From Ascaphus truei (taxonomy: Eukaryota > Chordata > Amphibia > Anura > Ascaphidae), in the NCBI GenBank assembly GCA_036426205.1, contig CM071586.1, positions 10,081,128-10,145,127 of the forward strand: a DNA stretch of 64,000 nt, written 5' to 3'. This document shows, piece by piece, positions 13,041 to 24,700 of the stretch. The notes below the pieces were generated by a model, which had not been told where the DNA came from, made no database searches, and saw only the letters and a program-made list of their open reading frames with translations. A program made the position numbers and the translations under genes. The stretch's first letter is position 1, and every line of letters starts with the position of its first letter.

Positions 13041-13609
13041 AGCAGAAAGATGCAGGAATTAGCAGCCACACCCAAGGCAGACACCATGCAAACAGCCCAA
13101 GCTTAGAGCCTGAATAATGCTGGAAATACACCTGAGACAGATCAGCAAACAGCCCAGGCACAGGAAGAAGTGTCTGAGATAGAAATGGCTGAAGCAGTGG
13201 AAACCGCTGAAGCAGTAGAGACTTTTGAGGCGCAAGAAATGGAGATTCCTAAAATGGAAAATGGGAGAGAAATCCATACAGCCTGCAGCAGCAGCATCAA
13301 AGCCCTTAGCAGAAACAGGAACGGCAAAAGCAAAGTTTTTTGGTGAAACAGGAACAGCTGCAAAACCAACAGGAGCGGGTGAGCAATACCTATGAGGTGT
13401 TAGCGGGAAAAGAGTTGGGGCGAAAAGATGGATGACGCAGACCCCGATATGTCGGACAGTCAGACCTCGCATCGGTCTGGATCTATTCAGGACATTGAGA
13501 TGGCCGGACCATCAAATAAGAGAAATCTGCCATCAGAGAGTCCCCCCGGGAGAAAGAAAATGGTCAAAAAGAAAAATGGTACTAAAAATAAAATAAAAGG
13601 GTGGTGGTG

Positions 13610-14245
13610 ATTCACTTAATATGCCAAAGTGCCCCTCTCCGCTGAAAGTGGCAACTATTAATGTGAATAGTATTATGATATAAAAGACCCGGACTGAAGC
13701 CTTTTCCATTCTAAAGGACTTCAATAATTACATTTTCTTTTTGCAGGAAACCCGCTTGACCACTACAAATGACGTTTTTGTGTGTACAAGGGACTGGATT
13801 TGGGGCCCCTCTTTCTGGTCCTTTGGACCAGATAAATGTGATGGTGTAGGCATTGTTTTCAAAGGAATTTGAAATAATTTGCAACAAATTAGTTGACATA
13901 ATGCCAGGAAGGTGTCTGTTGTTAGATGTTAAAATTGAAGCTGTTGATTACAGACTAATTAACATTTATGGTCCTCAAAGTAGAACCGAAAGATAAGATC
14001 TGTTTTCTTTAGTAAAGCCGTATTTACATACAGCGAAAATAGTCATTTTTGGCGAGGATTTTAATTGTGTCTCATCTGTTCAGTATAGAGGGAAAAACAG
14101 AGACTGTATTCAGTATGACTCCATATTTCTGAACAATATGTGCACTCAGGCTGGTTTGGTAGATGTCTTTAAGACACAAAACCCAAATAAAGCGGGGTAT
14201 ACATATATAAAAGGTGACTCTGAGGGGAAACCAATTTAAATGGCT
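13610..14245 (+). pseudogene. Tx1-like ORF2 endonuclease remnant
   Basis: An apurinic/apyrimidinic-endonuclease-type domain can be followed across frames. It starts with KVATINVNSIM near 13645 and continues with LQET near 13740. DYRLINIYGPQSR lies near 13950, VIFGEDFNCVSSV near 14045, and NPNKAGYTYIKGD near 14190. It contains stops and frameshifts and is joined at about 14245 directly to a much later part of the RT. In an active element it would nick target DNA to prime reverse transcription. Confidence 0.7.
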
Positions 14246-14249
14246 GGAT

Positions 14250-15420
14250 TGGATCCTGCTTTCGTATTAGATCAGGAGTACGTCAAGGATGTCCACTCAG
14301 CCCCTTACTATACAGTATGTGTTTGCTATAGACCCTTTTTTATGTATGATATGAAGATAAAAGAGACATCCAGCCAATACCAAGGATTTGTATAAAATGT
14401 ATAGCGTATGCAGATGATGTATCTATTCTAATAACATCAAGAAAATGTTATGAAAGTGTACTTTCTGAATTTGAAAAAAATACTCTGACATCTCAGATTC
14501 CCAGATAAATAAAAGTAAGTCCATTGCACTGTGGATAGGAAAAAAAGAAAATAAATTTGAGCTCCCATCTGGTATAAAGTACGAGCCTGAAAATATTCGC
14601 ATTTTGGGGATCAAATTTAATAGTCAGGATTCTGGTGAGCAAAACTGGGAAGAAAAACTTGGCATTTGCAAAGCCAAAGTTACCAGGTGGAAACATTGGA
14701 AATTTTCTTTTGAGAGCAAAATCAGGATTGTTAACTTTTCAACTGCCTATTTTTATCTATTAAAGTTTTTTATTTCCCCCGCATGAGAAAGTTGTAGTTT
14801 CTTGAAACAATTTGTTTTTTTCAGATGCTGTGGGGAAACAGGCTCAATATACTGTAGTGAGCAGACACATCACTTGCAGGCCTAGAAATAAGGGAGGTCT
14901 TAATATGGTGAACCCGGAGTTTATTTTTAACTTAGTATTCCTATGTTTTAATTTCAAGGGGATTTTCTCACAAAGTATATGGGGAAATTCTTTTAAGGAG
15001 TGATTGTCACCGCTGTTTGACAAATGATTGGAGGGGGGGAAATTTCAAAATAATTACATAAAATATGGGGTAATTACTGCCATATATATATATATATCAG
15101 ATGGTTAAAGCTTTAGAAAGTTACAAATAACTAAGACTGAAATTGAACAGCTGTCAAGGAAGCAGCTCTATACAAGAATTCTGGAGAGAACACCCCCAAT
15201 AAGCCTGGATCTAACACAATGCCCCGAGGCCAGCCATGATGTGGTATTAAAGCAACATGTTGATCCCAGATTACCGCAGGAAATGAGCGATGTCTCGTGG
15301 TTATTATTTCATAGTAAACTGTTTGTCAGGCAGAATTTAAAATACAGAAATGTTGATGATAGGAATAGTCCACGGGAAAACTGTAATGTTTAAGAAACTA
15401 GGGAGCACTTTTTATTAGCA
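14250..15420 (+). pseudogene. Tx1-like ORF2 reverse transcriptase C-terminal remnant
   Basis: The frame around 14270 reads SGVRQGCPLSPLLYS, followed by CIAYADDVSILITS with the YADD box from 14407. Later parts resemble the thumb and C-terminal region: a KVTRWKHWKF-type block near 14680 and RPRNKGGLNMVNPEF near 14880. Multiple stops and frameshifts make it non-functional. A close relative lies at 60950-62215. Confidence 0.7.
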
Positions 15421-15589
15421 CAGAGCATGGAGTCAATTTTCTATATTTTTATGGGGAAAAAAATTGTAAGTCATCTAAAAATCCCTATTTTGTCCAAACA
15501 GAGCTACTCCCAAGTAGCATACGGACTCTTTCCGGAAACCCAGAAACAGCATCACAATAGAACCCTGTGGCTGGTTAATGTGATATCTA

Positions 15590-17671
15590 GACAACTATAG
15601 GTAGGGACCTCGCTCTGACCCCTTGGTGGTAGAGGCGTGCTGCCTAGGGAATGATCAATAGATCTATAACAGGTGTATCTAAAGAGGTACACGAAAGAGT
15701 CCCTTTGTAGGCGCACCGCAGACCGTTATGAAATAATAATGGTCAGGGGTGAAAAATGTGTATAACAAAAAGTAATCGTATTTTATTTACCAACAAGTGA
15801 AAGTATATAAAAACAGTATAGATATTCATATTACTAAATATACTGTGCTAAAATAGACACTAACAGGTCTAAAAAGTCTACTGTAGGCCTCCTGTGGCAT
15901 AGGTATCAAGTATTACTTGCTATGGCTCAGCTATTATTGATCGCTGTAGTAGCTATGAAAAAGTTCATCACTATTCTCTAAGTGGTACTGTAAAGAAAAC
16001 AAGGTAGGTACTCGTCAGTGTGAATTGATGTCTGGTGTGTTTAATTTTATCCCAAAAACCTCTTTAACACTCTACATGGACCAGGTGTGGTAACACTCAA
16101 AGGACCAGGTGTGGTAAACCTAGGGTAAATGGATACTGTAAGTCTAACAGTACAGTGGAGTGGGTAATGATGTAAGTGGATGCACTCGTGGTCATCCGCA
16201 GGTAGCTGAAGTTCACTGCGCATACATCTATAGCGTGTCCAGGAATTAGGTCCAGGAGTGGGAGTCCAGAACACTAACTGGAATTGTCCACGGTCACTGC
16301 TCCACAACATAGCCCACTTGCTTTATCTGCCCCGGCTCAAGCGGGAGCCCTGTACATATACCCTGAGGCTTCCTGATATGTTTGGTCAGTGACATATCCC
16401 ATGTATACACCAGTCTCGCTCTAGACAGGGTCCCGTCTGCATTCTCTGATGTACTGAATACAATGGCCAATCATTATAGCCACTAAACACTATCTTTACG
16501 CACCTACTCAGTACAGGATATTTCAATACAAGCATTTTCATACGGGGTCTGTGGACATTTACCAAGGGGCACTAGGGGAGATACGACAAACAGCCTCTGC
16601 ACTTCACCGCAAAGTGCGGATCACTAAGCGGGGTCTGTTTAGAGTCTGCATCCAAATCTGGATTGAGTGAACCTCCCTTAAGTGACACTGTCTAAACCAT
16701 ACTTATCAATAAGGGCCACCAACAGCACGATAAACAGTTGCCTCTTATAAGAGACTATCAGAGTCTCATGATACATCCAGCGGTGTTTGCTGGGGTCGAC
16801 GCATGTGCAGTTGGAATCTTTAGCCAAAACATAGATCTGTGCGCAGGAGAACTGTACTTACATTAGAACGGTGCATCTGTGGATATAAGTAACCACTCTG
16901 TGACATACACAAATTGATATAAAAGGTACAAATATACTTTCTCTTTTCGTGGTGACTAAATTACATTTTTATTATTTACACCTTGATATCTACTATACCC
17001 ACCTTTTTCCCTCTATGTGAAGCTCTAGTTGGTGACACTACCTTAGAAATCACCACTACACTCACCTTACCAGTCACAGTGGGTAGCCAGTAATTCCTGG
17101 ACACGCTATAGATGTATGCGCAGTGAACTTCAGCTACCTGCGGATGACCACGAGTGCATCCACTTACATCATTACCCACTCCACTGTACTGTTAGACTTA
17201 CAGTATCCATTCACCCTAGGTTTACCACACCTGGTCCGTTGAACCATGTAGAGTGTTAAAGAGGTTTTTGGGATAAAATTAAACACCACCAGACATCAAT
17301 TCACACTGATGAGTACCTACCTTGTGTTTCTTTACACTACCCACTTATGAGCATAGATGCATGAACTTTTCATAGCTACTACTGCGATCAATAATAGCTG
17401 AGCCATAGCAAGTAATACTTGATACCTATGCCCACAGGAGGCCTACAGTAGACTTTTTAGACCTGTTTAGTGTCTATTTTAGCACAGTATATTTAGTAAT
17501 ATGAATATCTATACTGTTTTTATTACACTTTCACTTGTTGGTAAATAATATACAATTACTTTTTGTTATACACATTTTTCACCCCTGACCATTTTTATTT
17601 CATAACAGTCTGCGGTGCGCCTACAAAGGGATTCTTTCTGTGTTCCTCTTTAGATACACCTGTTATAGATC
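15590..17671. mobile_element. Foldback element with about 0.6-kb inverted repeats
   Basis: The arm at about 15657-16248 is repeated as its reverse complement at about 17091-17671, with a spacer of about 0.84 kb. Flanking it are 14-bp direct copies of TAATGTGATATCTA at 15576-15589 and 17672-17685. These look like a target-site duplication in the 3' region of the Tx1-like LINE. I see no transposase frame. The long arms suggest a foldback or MULE-like non-autonomous element. About 60 bp at the left edge lie outside the matched arm, so the exact left end is uncertain. Confidence 0.7.
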
Positions 17672-17955
17672 TAATGTGATATCTACTGTACATACCATTT
17701 ATGGAACGCCAGATGTATGGTATCGCTATAAAAGTATGTGATGCCGGCAGAAATAATTCTGAGTCACATTGTGTCGGATATAAAGAGCGTTCGGCAGAGG
17801 GAATCTGAGAGGTTGGAGAGAAATATGTTTAAATGTCTTTGGAAGGGAATCTCTGTAATGTAAAATGTATTGTTTGTGATTCTCTGGATGTTGTTCTGTA
17901 AATATTGTGTATATTTGTAAATAATTGTATTTTGTATTTAAATAAAATAAAGATT

Positions 17956-18195
17956 CCCCTCACACACACTAGTACAGCATGACATGTAAGCACTTCACAG
18001 GTACAGTGTGGGCAGCAGCAGTGCCAGCCGCCCACTCACACACACCCCTCACACACACTACTACACCATGTATACACAGCACAGGTACAGCGCAGGCAGC
18101 AGCAGTGCCAGCCTCCCCCTCACACACACTACTACACCATGACATGTCTACACAGCACAGGTACAGCACAGACAGGGCCAGCCTCCCCCTCACAC
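17956..18195 (+). repeat. Tandem target-type repeat after the Tx1-like LINE
   Basis: About three units of roughly 70 bp carry CACACACACTACTACACCATG, split by small indels, then ACAGCACAGGTACAG and CAGTGCCAGCC. They follow the A-rich 3' end of the LINE directly. One matching unit sits just 5' of the LINE at 12359-12420. They also lie just beyond the stop codon and putative 3' UTR of the mucin-like gene on the minus strand. Confidence 0.65.
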
Positions 18196-18546
18196 ACTGT
18201 TTAATAAATAATTCAAACAACTCAGGAATATGATTTTTTTTCCCGCTGGCAATAATTTATAATAATAAAGTTAGGAATAAATTAATACATACAAAGAAAA
18301 TTCTGTGACTTTTATAAGATTTGGGTTTTAGTTTATATGCAGATTTAGAAAGACTTTCTGTCTCCGTGCCGTGTACACAAAATGTGAAAGTCCACGGCGT
18401 CCGAGAAAGTGTCTGCCGCAGTCACGCTGCTGGGGTCCCTGCTTCCGACTGAGACCCACATAGCTCACAATCTAGATATTCTTAGTAGGAGTAGGATATT
18501 AGCCGAGTCGTCAACAGGTCGATCTTATACAGGATTTACACTATGT
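18196..18546 (-). other. Putative 3' UTR of the mucin-like gene
   Basis: Downstream of the tail exon's stop, on the minus strand, there is ordinary non-coding DNA. A minus-strand ATTAAA at 18201-18206 is a possible poly(A) signal just before the tandem repeat. No transcript evidence is available, so the 3' end is a guess. Confidence 0.3.
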
Positions 18547-18771
18547 CTATGGGATTGATTGGTGCTTTTGTCCTGTTTGGTAAGGTCTTGGGTGCATCTC
18601 ATGCTGCTCTGTTGTTGACGAGGGTCTCCTGTTAAGGTCTTCTCTTGGTCGTGAACCCGTCTCAGGGTCGTGGTGTGCGTGGGGTCTTCCAGAGATGTTC
18701 CCATCCATGTGATTGAAGTACGAAGGATAATAGGTTACGTTGTACATTCCAGTTCTCCCGCACTTCAATGC
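18547..18771 (-). CDS. Mucin-like gene exon 6 (cytoplasmic tail, stop)
   Basis: The acceptor CTCTTTCCTCTGCAG is strong. The exon opens in phase 0, matching exon 5, and encodes 74 residues from ALKCGRTGMYNVTYYPSYF to GQKHQSIP and a TAG stop. A juxtamembrane Cys and several Tyr residues are compatible with palmitoylation and phosphorylation, as in MUC1-type tails, but no specific motif is recognised. The open frame across a 225-bp exon rich in His, Pro and Arg is unlikely to come from a simple repeat. Confidence 0.75.
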   Translation of the reverse strand, partial: ALKCGRTGMYNVTYYPSYFNHMDGNISGRPHAHHDPETGSRPREDLNRRPSSTTEQHEMHPRPYQTGQKHQSIP

Positions 18772-21700
18772 CTGCAGAGGAAAGAGCTCAGGGTTACATT
18801 AAGTTATAGGGTTAGTGGCACGGGAAATGTATTAGTATTAGGGTTAATGTACTGGGGTTAGTGTATGATGGATACGGTTAGTGGTTATAAGGTTAGTGGT
18901 AATTAGATTAGTGTAAGAATTGTTGTTTAGGTTAGGGTAAGTATTAGGGTTGGTATTACAGGATTGGTCTGTTGAGTTAGAGTTAGTGTTAGGGTTCATG
19001 TTTGGCTAATGTACAAGCATTAGTTGTGACGGTGGGAAGCCAGCCTTCATAATAAAGGTGAAGCCCGGCTAGCTACCCCTAAAACCGTGTGTTATAATTC
19101 TAGGTAGAAAACTGGGACTTCGGGAACGGGACCCTAATAGTGGATACTGGCGGGGGCAAAAAGGGTTATAATGTATGTAAAATGTTCCTGGACAAAGTTA
19201 CCGGTTGTACCATAATTTTACCCGCGAATCCCACCTGATTTGCGGGTACGTGTACACTACCGACACACTTTATTGAAGTGTGGTCGGTACCGCAAGCCGG
19301 GAAATCTCCCGGCTTGCTAGTGGCCGCCCCTCGGCGTGCCGCGCGTCATAGACGCGCTGTCACGCGTCATCGGGAGCGTGCGCCCCCTGCACGCGTGTCC
19401 AGGGGCTCCCGGGAGCCCTGGTGTCCCGCGATCGCGACAGCGGCAGGGGTTCCGGGGACCCGCGACCGGCAGCGCGTAGGGAGAGCGCCCCGATCGGAGG
19501 GCGCTCTTCCGCTGCTTCGGCGCGCGCCCGTCACACTCGGGCGCCGCCATGCCTACTGCTGCGGCACAGAACGGGCAAATGCTCTAATAAACTGTGCCGC
19601 AGCAGTATGCATTTTAATAACGTTATGATACTCTATCATATACAGTATTGTCCAGCCAGTTCTCGGAACTTGGTTTTAAAACTTGGCTGCTAGGACAATT
19701 TTTACCACCCAAATTCCCGAGCCTAAGTTGTAGAAAATAAATGTGTTTAAAGTGTGTATTCATCTCTATGGAGGCAGTCCCCGTAATTATACCAGCCGGG
19801 ATGCCTGCATAGAGATTGTCGATCAAAGGGGAGGATGGGGGTAGCGAGGTGTTGGGGCGGGGAAGGGCAGAGAACCAGGTCCAGAAACAGAGTCTCCCCC
19901 TTGGGGAGCTTTTTGTTCTCTCACGTATTGTTTAGCCTACCCAGCTGGAGGTATGGGGCTGGCAAGGGGAAGCTATTGCTCGTAAGGCATGGTTCCCATT
20001 GGCCAGTTCGAATTTCCCGCTCACCGGCTACCCGAGCCCCTCTATACGCCCCCTCCTCTGACGGGTGCAACAAGCCGAGCCTCCCGCTTGTGAGTGGTAG
20101 TTGCATTACAATCCGTACTCTGGTTGGCCGGTAGTCCCTGTTCCATGTTAGAAATAGGACACCGAGGTCTATGTAAAGAGGACTGCCCGATCAGAGAACC
20201 AGACTATTCCCAAGCTTGATCCAGTGAAGCAGAGGCAGGCTTTTCAACGGTGCTTTGCTCGCAATAGCGAAGCACTCGACATCGTGGTACTGGAGAAGCC
20301 TGGCCAAGCTGAGGACAAGTTCTAGAGACGCGGCCAAATTCTACTATCGTACGAAGACCCGACCAGAGAGATAAGCCAGGTTTCTATCCCATAGGTAGTA
20401 CTGTGGTTGTTCCTGGACGTGTTGCGGACAGGGTAAGCCTTCCTGAAGCAAGCGCTGTGCACCTAGTTGAGGCTCGTGTCTCCCCCCCAGAGTCCCAGTT
20501 GTCGTGTATTTCCTTGTTTTTTGTGTTACATTGTGTGCCTGCTGGTTTTACCAGAATAAACCTCATTGTATTCCCCTACCTTGTCCTGCCTTGGGAAATT
20601 GATCCCGGAAGGTAACGGTGTTAAAAGTACTGGTCTCTCGTGACATTGGTTTATAGGGTTTTGTTAGGGTTAAGGTTAGTGTTATATGTATATTGCGTTG
20701 GGTTAGAGTTAGTGTTAGGGATTATGTTTGGCTCGCACAAGGATTAGTCTAAAATGAGCGTTAGGCTTATGGGTTATTATTAGAGCTTAGTGTTTTGGGT
20801 TCGTAATAGTATCAGGGTTCCGGTTAAGTTAATGTGCAAGGATTAGTATACATGGTTTTGTTAAAGTTAGGGTTAGTGTTAGGGATCATGTTTCGCTAAT
20901 GTACAAGGATTAGTGTTAGGGTTAGGGTTTGTATTATATGCTTAGTATTTTGGGTTAGAGTTGTTAGGGTTCCTGTTAGGTTAATGTACAAATATTAGTG
21001 AAGCAGCACGTTGTTTGGTTAAGGTTAGGGTTGGCATCTTATGTTTAGAGTTTGGGGGTTTTAATATTTAAGGTTATTTTAAGTGTTATATGTTTAGTGT
21101 GTTTGGTTGGTGTTCGGGTTCATTGTAAGCCAATTTCATTCATGTTAGGCGTATAATGTTTGGGTTAGTGTCAACGTTTATGTAAAGTTTGTGGTTATTA
21201 CAGTAATAGGTCTAATAAGACAGGTTTAGTGTTGGCTTTGAGAATGTGAAGTGTAAGAGTTTCTGCTATGGTTAGGGTTAGGTTTGTATACAAGAAACAA
21301 AGAAGTCCAGAGCAACATCCAATGTGCCAAAAATACACAGCGAAATACCTATATATCTCTTGAAAAAAGGGTCATTTAGTTAACCTTTTGGCCAAAGCGT
21401 ATAAGCCTGCGAGCCACATTCAAGGCATGACCATAATATCGCAGGTCCTAGCACTAGCTGATTAAAATCCTTATTTACCTCTATAATTAGGGGAAGGATG
21501 GTCCTGGCATTGAACCTGTCACAACCAGCTGCATGAAAAGAAAACCTGCTTTGTGGAAATTTTGGGGGGTTGCTGAAAGCTTGCTGGGTATCTGTGTGTA
21601 GTGTTAGGCTTGGTATAATATGTGTTGTGTCTAGTTGGTTATTATTAATAAGGTTGTGTTTGTAATGTGTTGTTATGGTCAGTTTTAGGGTCAAAATAAA

Positions 21701-24700
21701 GTAATTAAGGTTAATATGGTATACCTTGTATATGGTGTTTAGTAATGTTAATTGGGCAAATACTCACTGCACAGAGCAAACACAGGAGTAGGGCAGCTGC
21801 AAGTGCAGCAACCAGTGAGAGAAGAATAATACCCCAGACTGGAACTGTAAGAAAGCAAAAGAGTAAGTACATCACTCTATAATAATACTGAGTGTCTCTA
21901 TACACTGATAATGAACAAGCTGTGCTGTATAATGATGCAGAGTAGTTATAAACAGATAATGAACACGCTGCGCTGTATAATGATGCAGAGTATCTATACA
22001 CTGATAATGAACACGCTGCGCTGTATAATGATGCAGAGTATGTATACACTGATAATGAACACGCTGCGTTGTATAATGATGCAGAGTATCTATACACTGA
22101 TAATGAACACGCTACACTGTATAATGATGATGGAAATCTATTCACTGAAAATGAACATGACGCGCTGTATTATGATGGTGAGTATCTACTGTATACACTG
22201 ATAATGAACATGCCACACTGTATAATGCTGATGAGTACCTATACACTGATAATGAACACGCTGCGCTGTATATTGATGATGAGTATCTCTCTTACCTGCT
22301 GAAATGGCAGACGATGCTTGAGTTGTGCTTGTGTTACTCTGCATCACTGTGCTGCCGCCTCCTGCTGCAGCTGTAAATATAGATATAGATTTGCCAATGG
22401 CCAATATGTTACTGCTTTTGTTTCAGTGGAAATATATTACAAATTGCATGACTTTGGGTTCTCTGCAGGGGGCCGTATTTGTTAATCAAGTGTTGTCCTT
22501 ATCCTTACCCGTCCCTTACAGGGGAAGGGAAGAGGGGGAGCAGGGGGGGGGGGGTGGTTGCTTGTGCAAACTTTAGTTGAACTCACAGTAACATCAAACA
22601 AAAGGGAGCAGCCGGAGGAAATCAACCCCCCAAAACTCAGCTCACAATGTTTACAAATTAACTAAAGGGATTTTTTTTTAAATGCATAATTACAGTCATA
22701 CCCCGCATTAACGTACGCAATGGGACCGGAGCATGTATGTAAAGCGAAAATGTACTTAAAGTGAAGCACTACCTTTTCCCCACTTATCGATGCATGTACT
22801 GTACTGCAATCGTCATATACGTGCATAACAGATGTAAATAATGCATTTGTAACAGTCTCTATAGTCTCCCCGCTTGCGCACAGCTTCGGTACAGGTAGGG
22901 AGCCGGTATTGCTGTTCAGGACGTGATGACAGGCGCATGCGTGAGCTTCCGTTTGCCTATTGGGCGATATGTACTTACTCGCGAGTGTACTTAAAGCGGG
23001 GTATGCCTGTATGTCAGATTTTGATAACTTTGGCATCAATCACCCATATGTGACACCTTAACCCTGTCACTGCCATTAGTACACTTTGCTCCTAGGAGGG
23101 GCTGACCCCTTAAACATGTCACTGCCATTAGTACACTTTGCCCCTAGGAGACACTGACCCCTTAACCATGTCACTGCCATTAGTACACTTTGCCCCTAGG
23201 AGAGACTGACCCCTTAACCATGTCACAGCAATTATTACACTTTGCCCCTAGGAGGGACTGACACCTTAATCATGGCACTGCCATTAGTACACTTTGCCCC
23301 TAGGAGAGACTGATCCCTTAACCATGTTACTGCATAAGCATGCGACCACCATTAGTACCATTTGGTCCTAAGGGGGTTAGTCCTTAAATATGTGACTGTG
23401 ATTAGTACATTTGGGTGATTGGAAAGACATTTAAGAAGAATCCCAAGGAATATATTTCAACAAAGCTTGTGACTTACCAGTAATTGTGGTCCCTGTATTG
23501 GTACTTCCGCTTGTGGTGGTCCCTGTATTGGTCCCCCACCCACTCCCATCTTCCCTCCCCCATCCAAATCTCTCTCTTCCCCTCCCCACCTTCCCCCCCC
23601 CCTCTCCAGTTATATTTCACTCTGGGTGTTAAATTAATGATGTCTATCTTTCTAGAAGAGAGAGATTTGGATGGGGGAGGGAAGATGGGAGTGGGTGGGG
23701 GGAAGGGTGGAGGTGGGAAAGAGGATGGCGGTGAGAAGGGGGAGGACGGGAGGGGGTTGGAGCGGGGGAAGAGGGGAGTTGAGGGAGGGGAGTTGGGGGA
23801 GGGACGTAGGGTGGAAGAGTGGAGTTGGGGGAGGGGGACAAGAGGGGAAGGGGCAAGAGGGGAGTTGGGGAGGGGACGGAGGGTGGAAGGGGGGAGTTGG
23901 GGGAGGGGACGGAGGGTAGAAGAGGGGAGTTGGGGGAGGGGGGCAAGAGGGGAGTTGGGGGAGGGGGCAAGAGGGGAGGGAAGGGGGCAAGAGGGGAGGG
24001 AAGGGGGCAAGAGGGGAGGGAGTGGGGGCAAGAGGGGAGGGAGTGGGGGCAAAAGGGGAGGGAGGGATTGGGGGCAAGAGGGGAGGGAAGGGGGCAAGAG
24101 GGGAGGGAGGGGGGGCAAGAGGGGAGGGAGGAAGTGGGGGCAAGAGGGGAGGGAGGGAGTGGGGGTAAAAGGGGAGGGAGGGGGTGGGGGGAATATGGGG
24201 GAACAGAGGGTTAGGGGGGAGAGAGGGAGACAATTATGAGAGAAGAGACCGATAACGACATGTGAAACACAGGGGGGGGTAATGGGGGGTAGGTAATATA
24301 CAACGTACCTGCTGGTGTAGTCTGTGCACCTGAAACACACAGACAGATTGTTTAAGTATTTGTGTCTCCTTTGTGTCAGAATACCACATTACATACAGAA
24401 GTAACAGACATTATTACTCCCGCTGGTACATTGCAATGGGAATTACACAACGCGCCAGCAGGAGCCATTTAATAGCATAGGTAAAAACGAGAGGTAACGT
24501 TCAATGTATTACTTCCTGGTAACACATTTTATAAATAAATAAATAAATGCCAGCAGCAAAGTACTGTTATAACTGAGAGCGAAAAGAAAAGAGAGGCTGC
24601 GCTGAAAAGGAGCAGGCGGTCGGCACAGAGAGAGCAGGCGGGCGGCACAGAGAGAGCAGGCGTGCAGCACAGAGAGAGCAGGCGCGCAGCACAGAGAGAG

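Larger units (their letters stand above)
12421..17955 (+). mobile_element. Tx1-like LINE copy A (internally deleted, interrupted)
   Basis: This is a degenerate Tx1-like non-LTR element on the plus strand. It has a 5' region with AAGATGGTGG near 12440 and an ORF1 start that is rich in Glu, Lys and Gln. A 30-bp tandem array lies at 12790-13040, and an ORF1 tail with MDDADPDMSDSQ at 13428. The endonuclease part follows, with VATINVNSI, FLQET, INIYGP and GEDFNCV in broken frames at about 13640-14240. The RT part has SGVRQGCPLSP at about 14270-14310, YADDVSI from 14407, and GGLNMVNPE near 14895. The ORF1 core and much of the RT fingers and palm are deleted compared with copies B and C. A foldback element interrupts the 3' region at 15590-17671. 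The 3' end is a weak A-rich tail near 17955. Confidence 0.75.
18780..21300. repeat. Degenerate telomere-like repeats in the last intron
   Basis: Irregular GGGTTAGTG, GTTAGGGTT and TTAGGGTTA motifs recur through 18790-19020 and 20650-21300. They resemble decayed interstitial telomere-type or related G/T-rich repeats. There is no strict period. The block is split by the solo LTR at 19025-20645. Confidence 0.6.

Noticed and set aside
18547..18771. Tail exon as a LINE fragment
   Set aside because: No LINE motif is present. A strong acceptor in phase 0 and an uninterrupted frame to a stop fit the upstream membrane exon.
21890..22290. Coding tandem repeat of the mucin-like gene
   Set aside because: The 48-bp units are not Ser/Thr/Pro-rich in the correct frame and lie between well-defined exons with their own splice sites.
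23474..24340. Pro/Ser-rich and Gly/Arg/Glu-rich frames of 190-290 codons
   Set aside because: Purine/pyrimidine strand bias removes stop codons. Only the short Thr/Ser segment at 23478-23532 fits a spliced gene.
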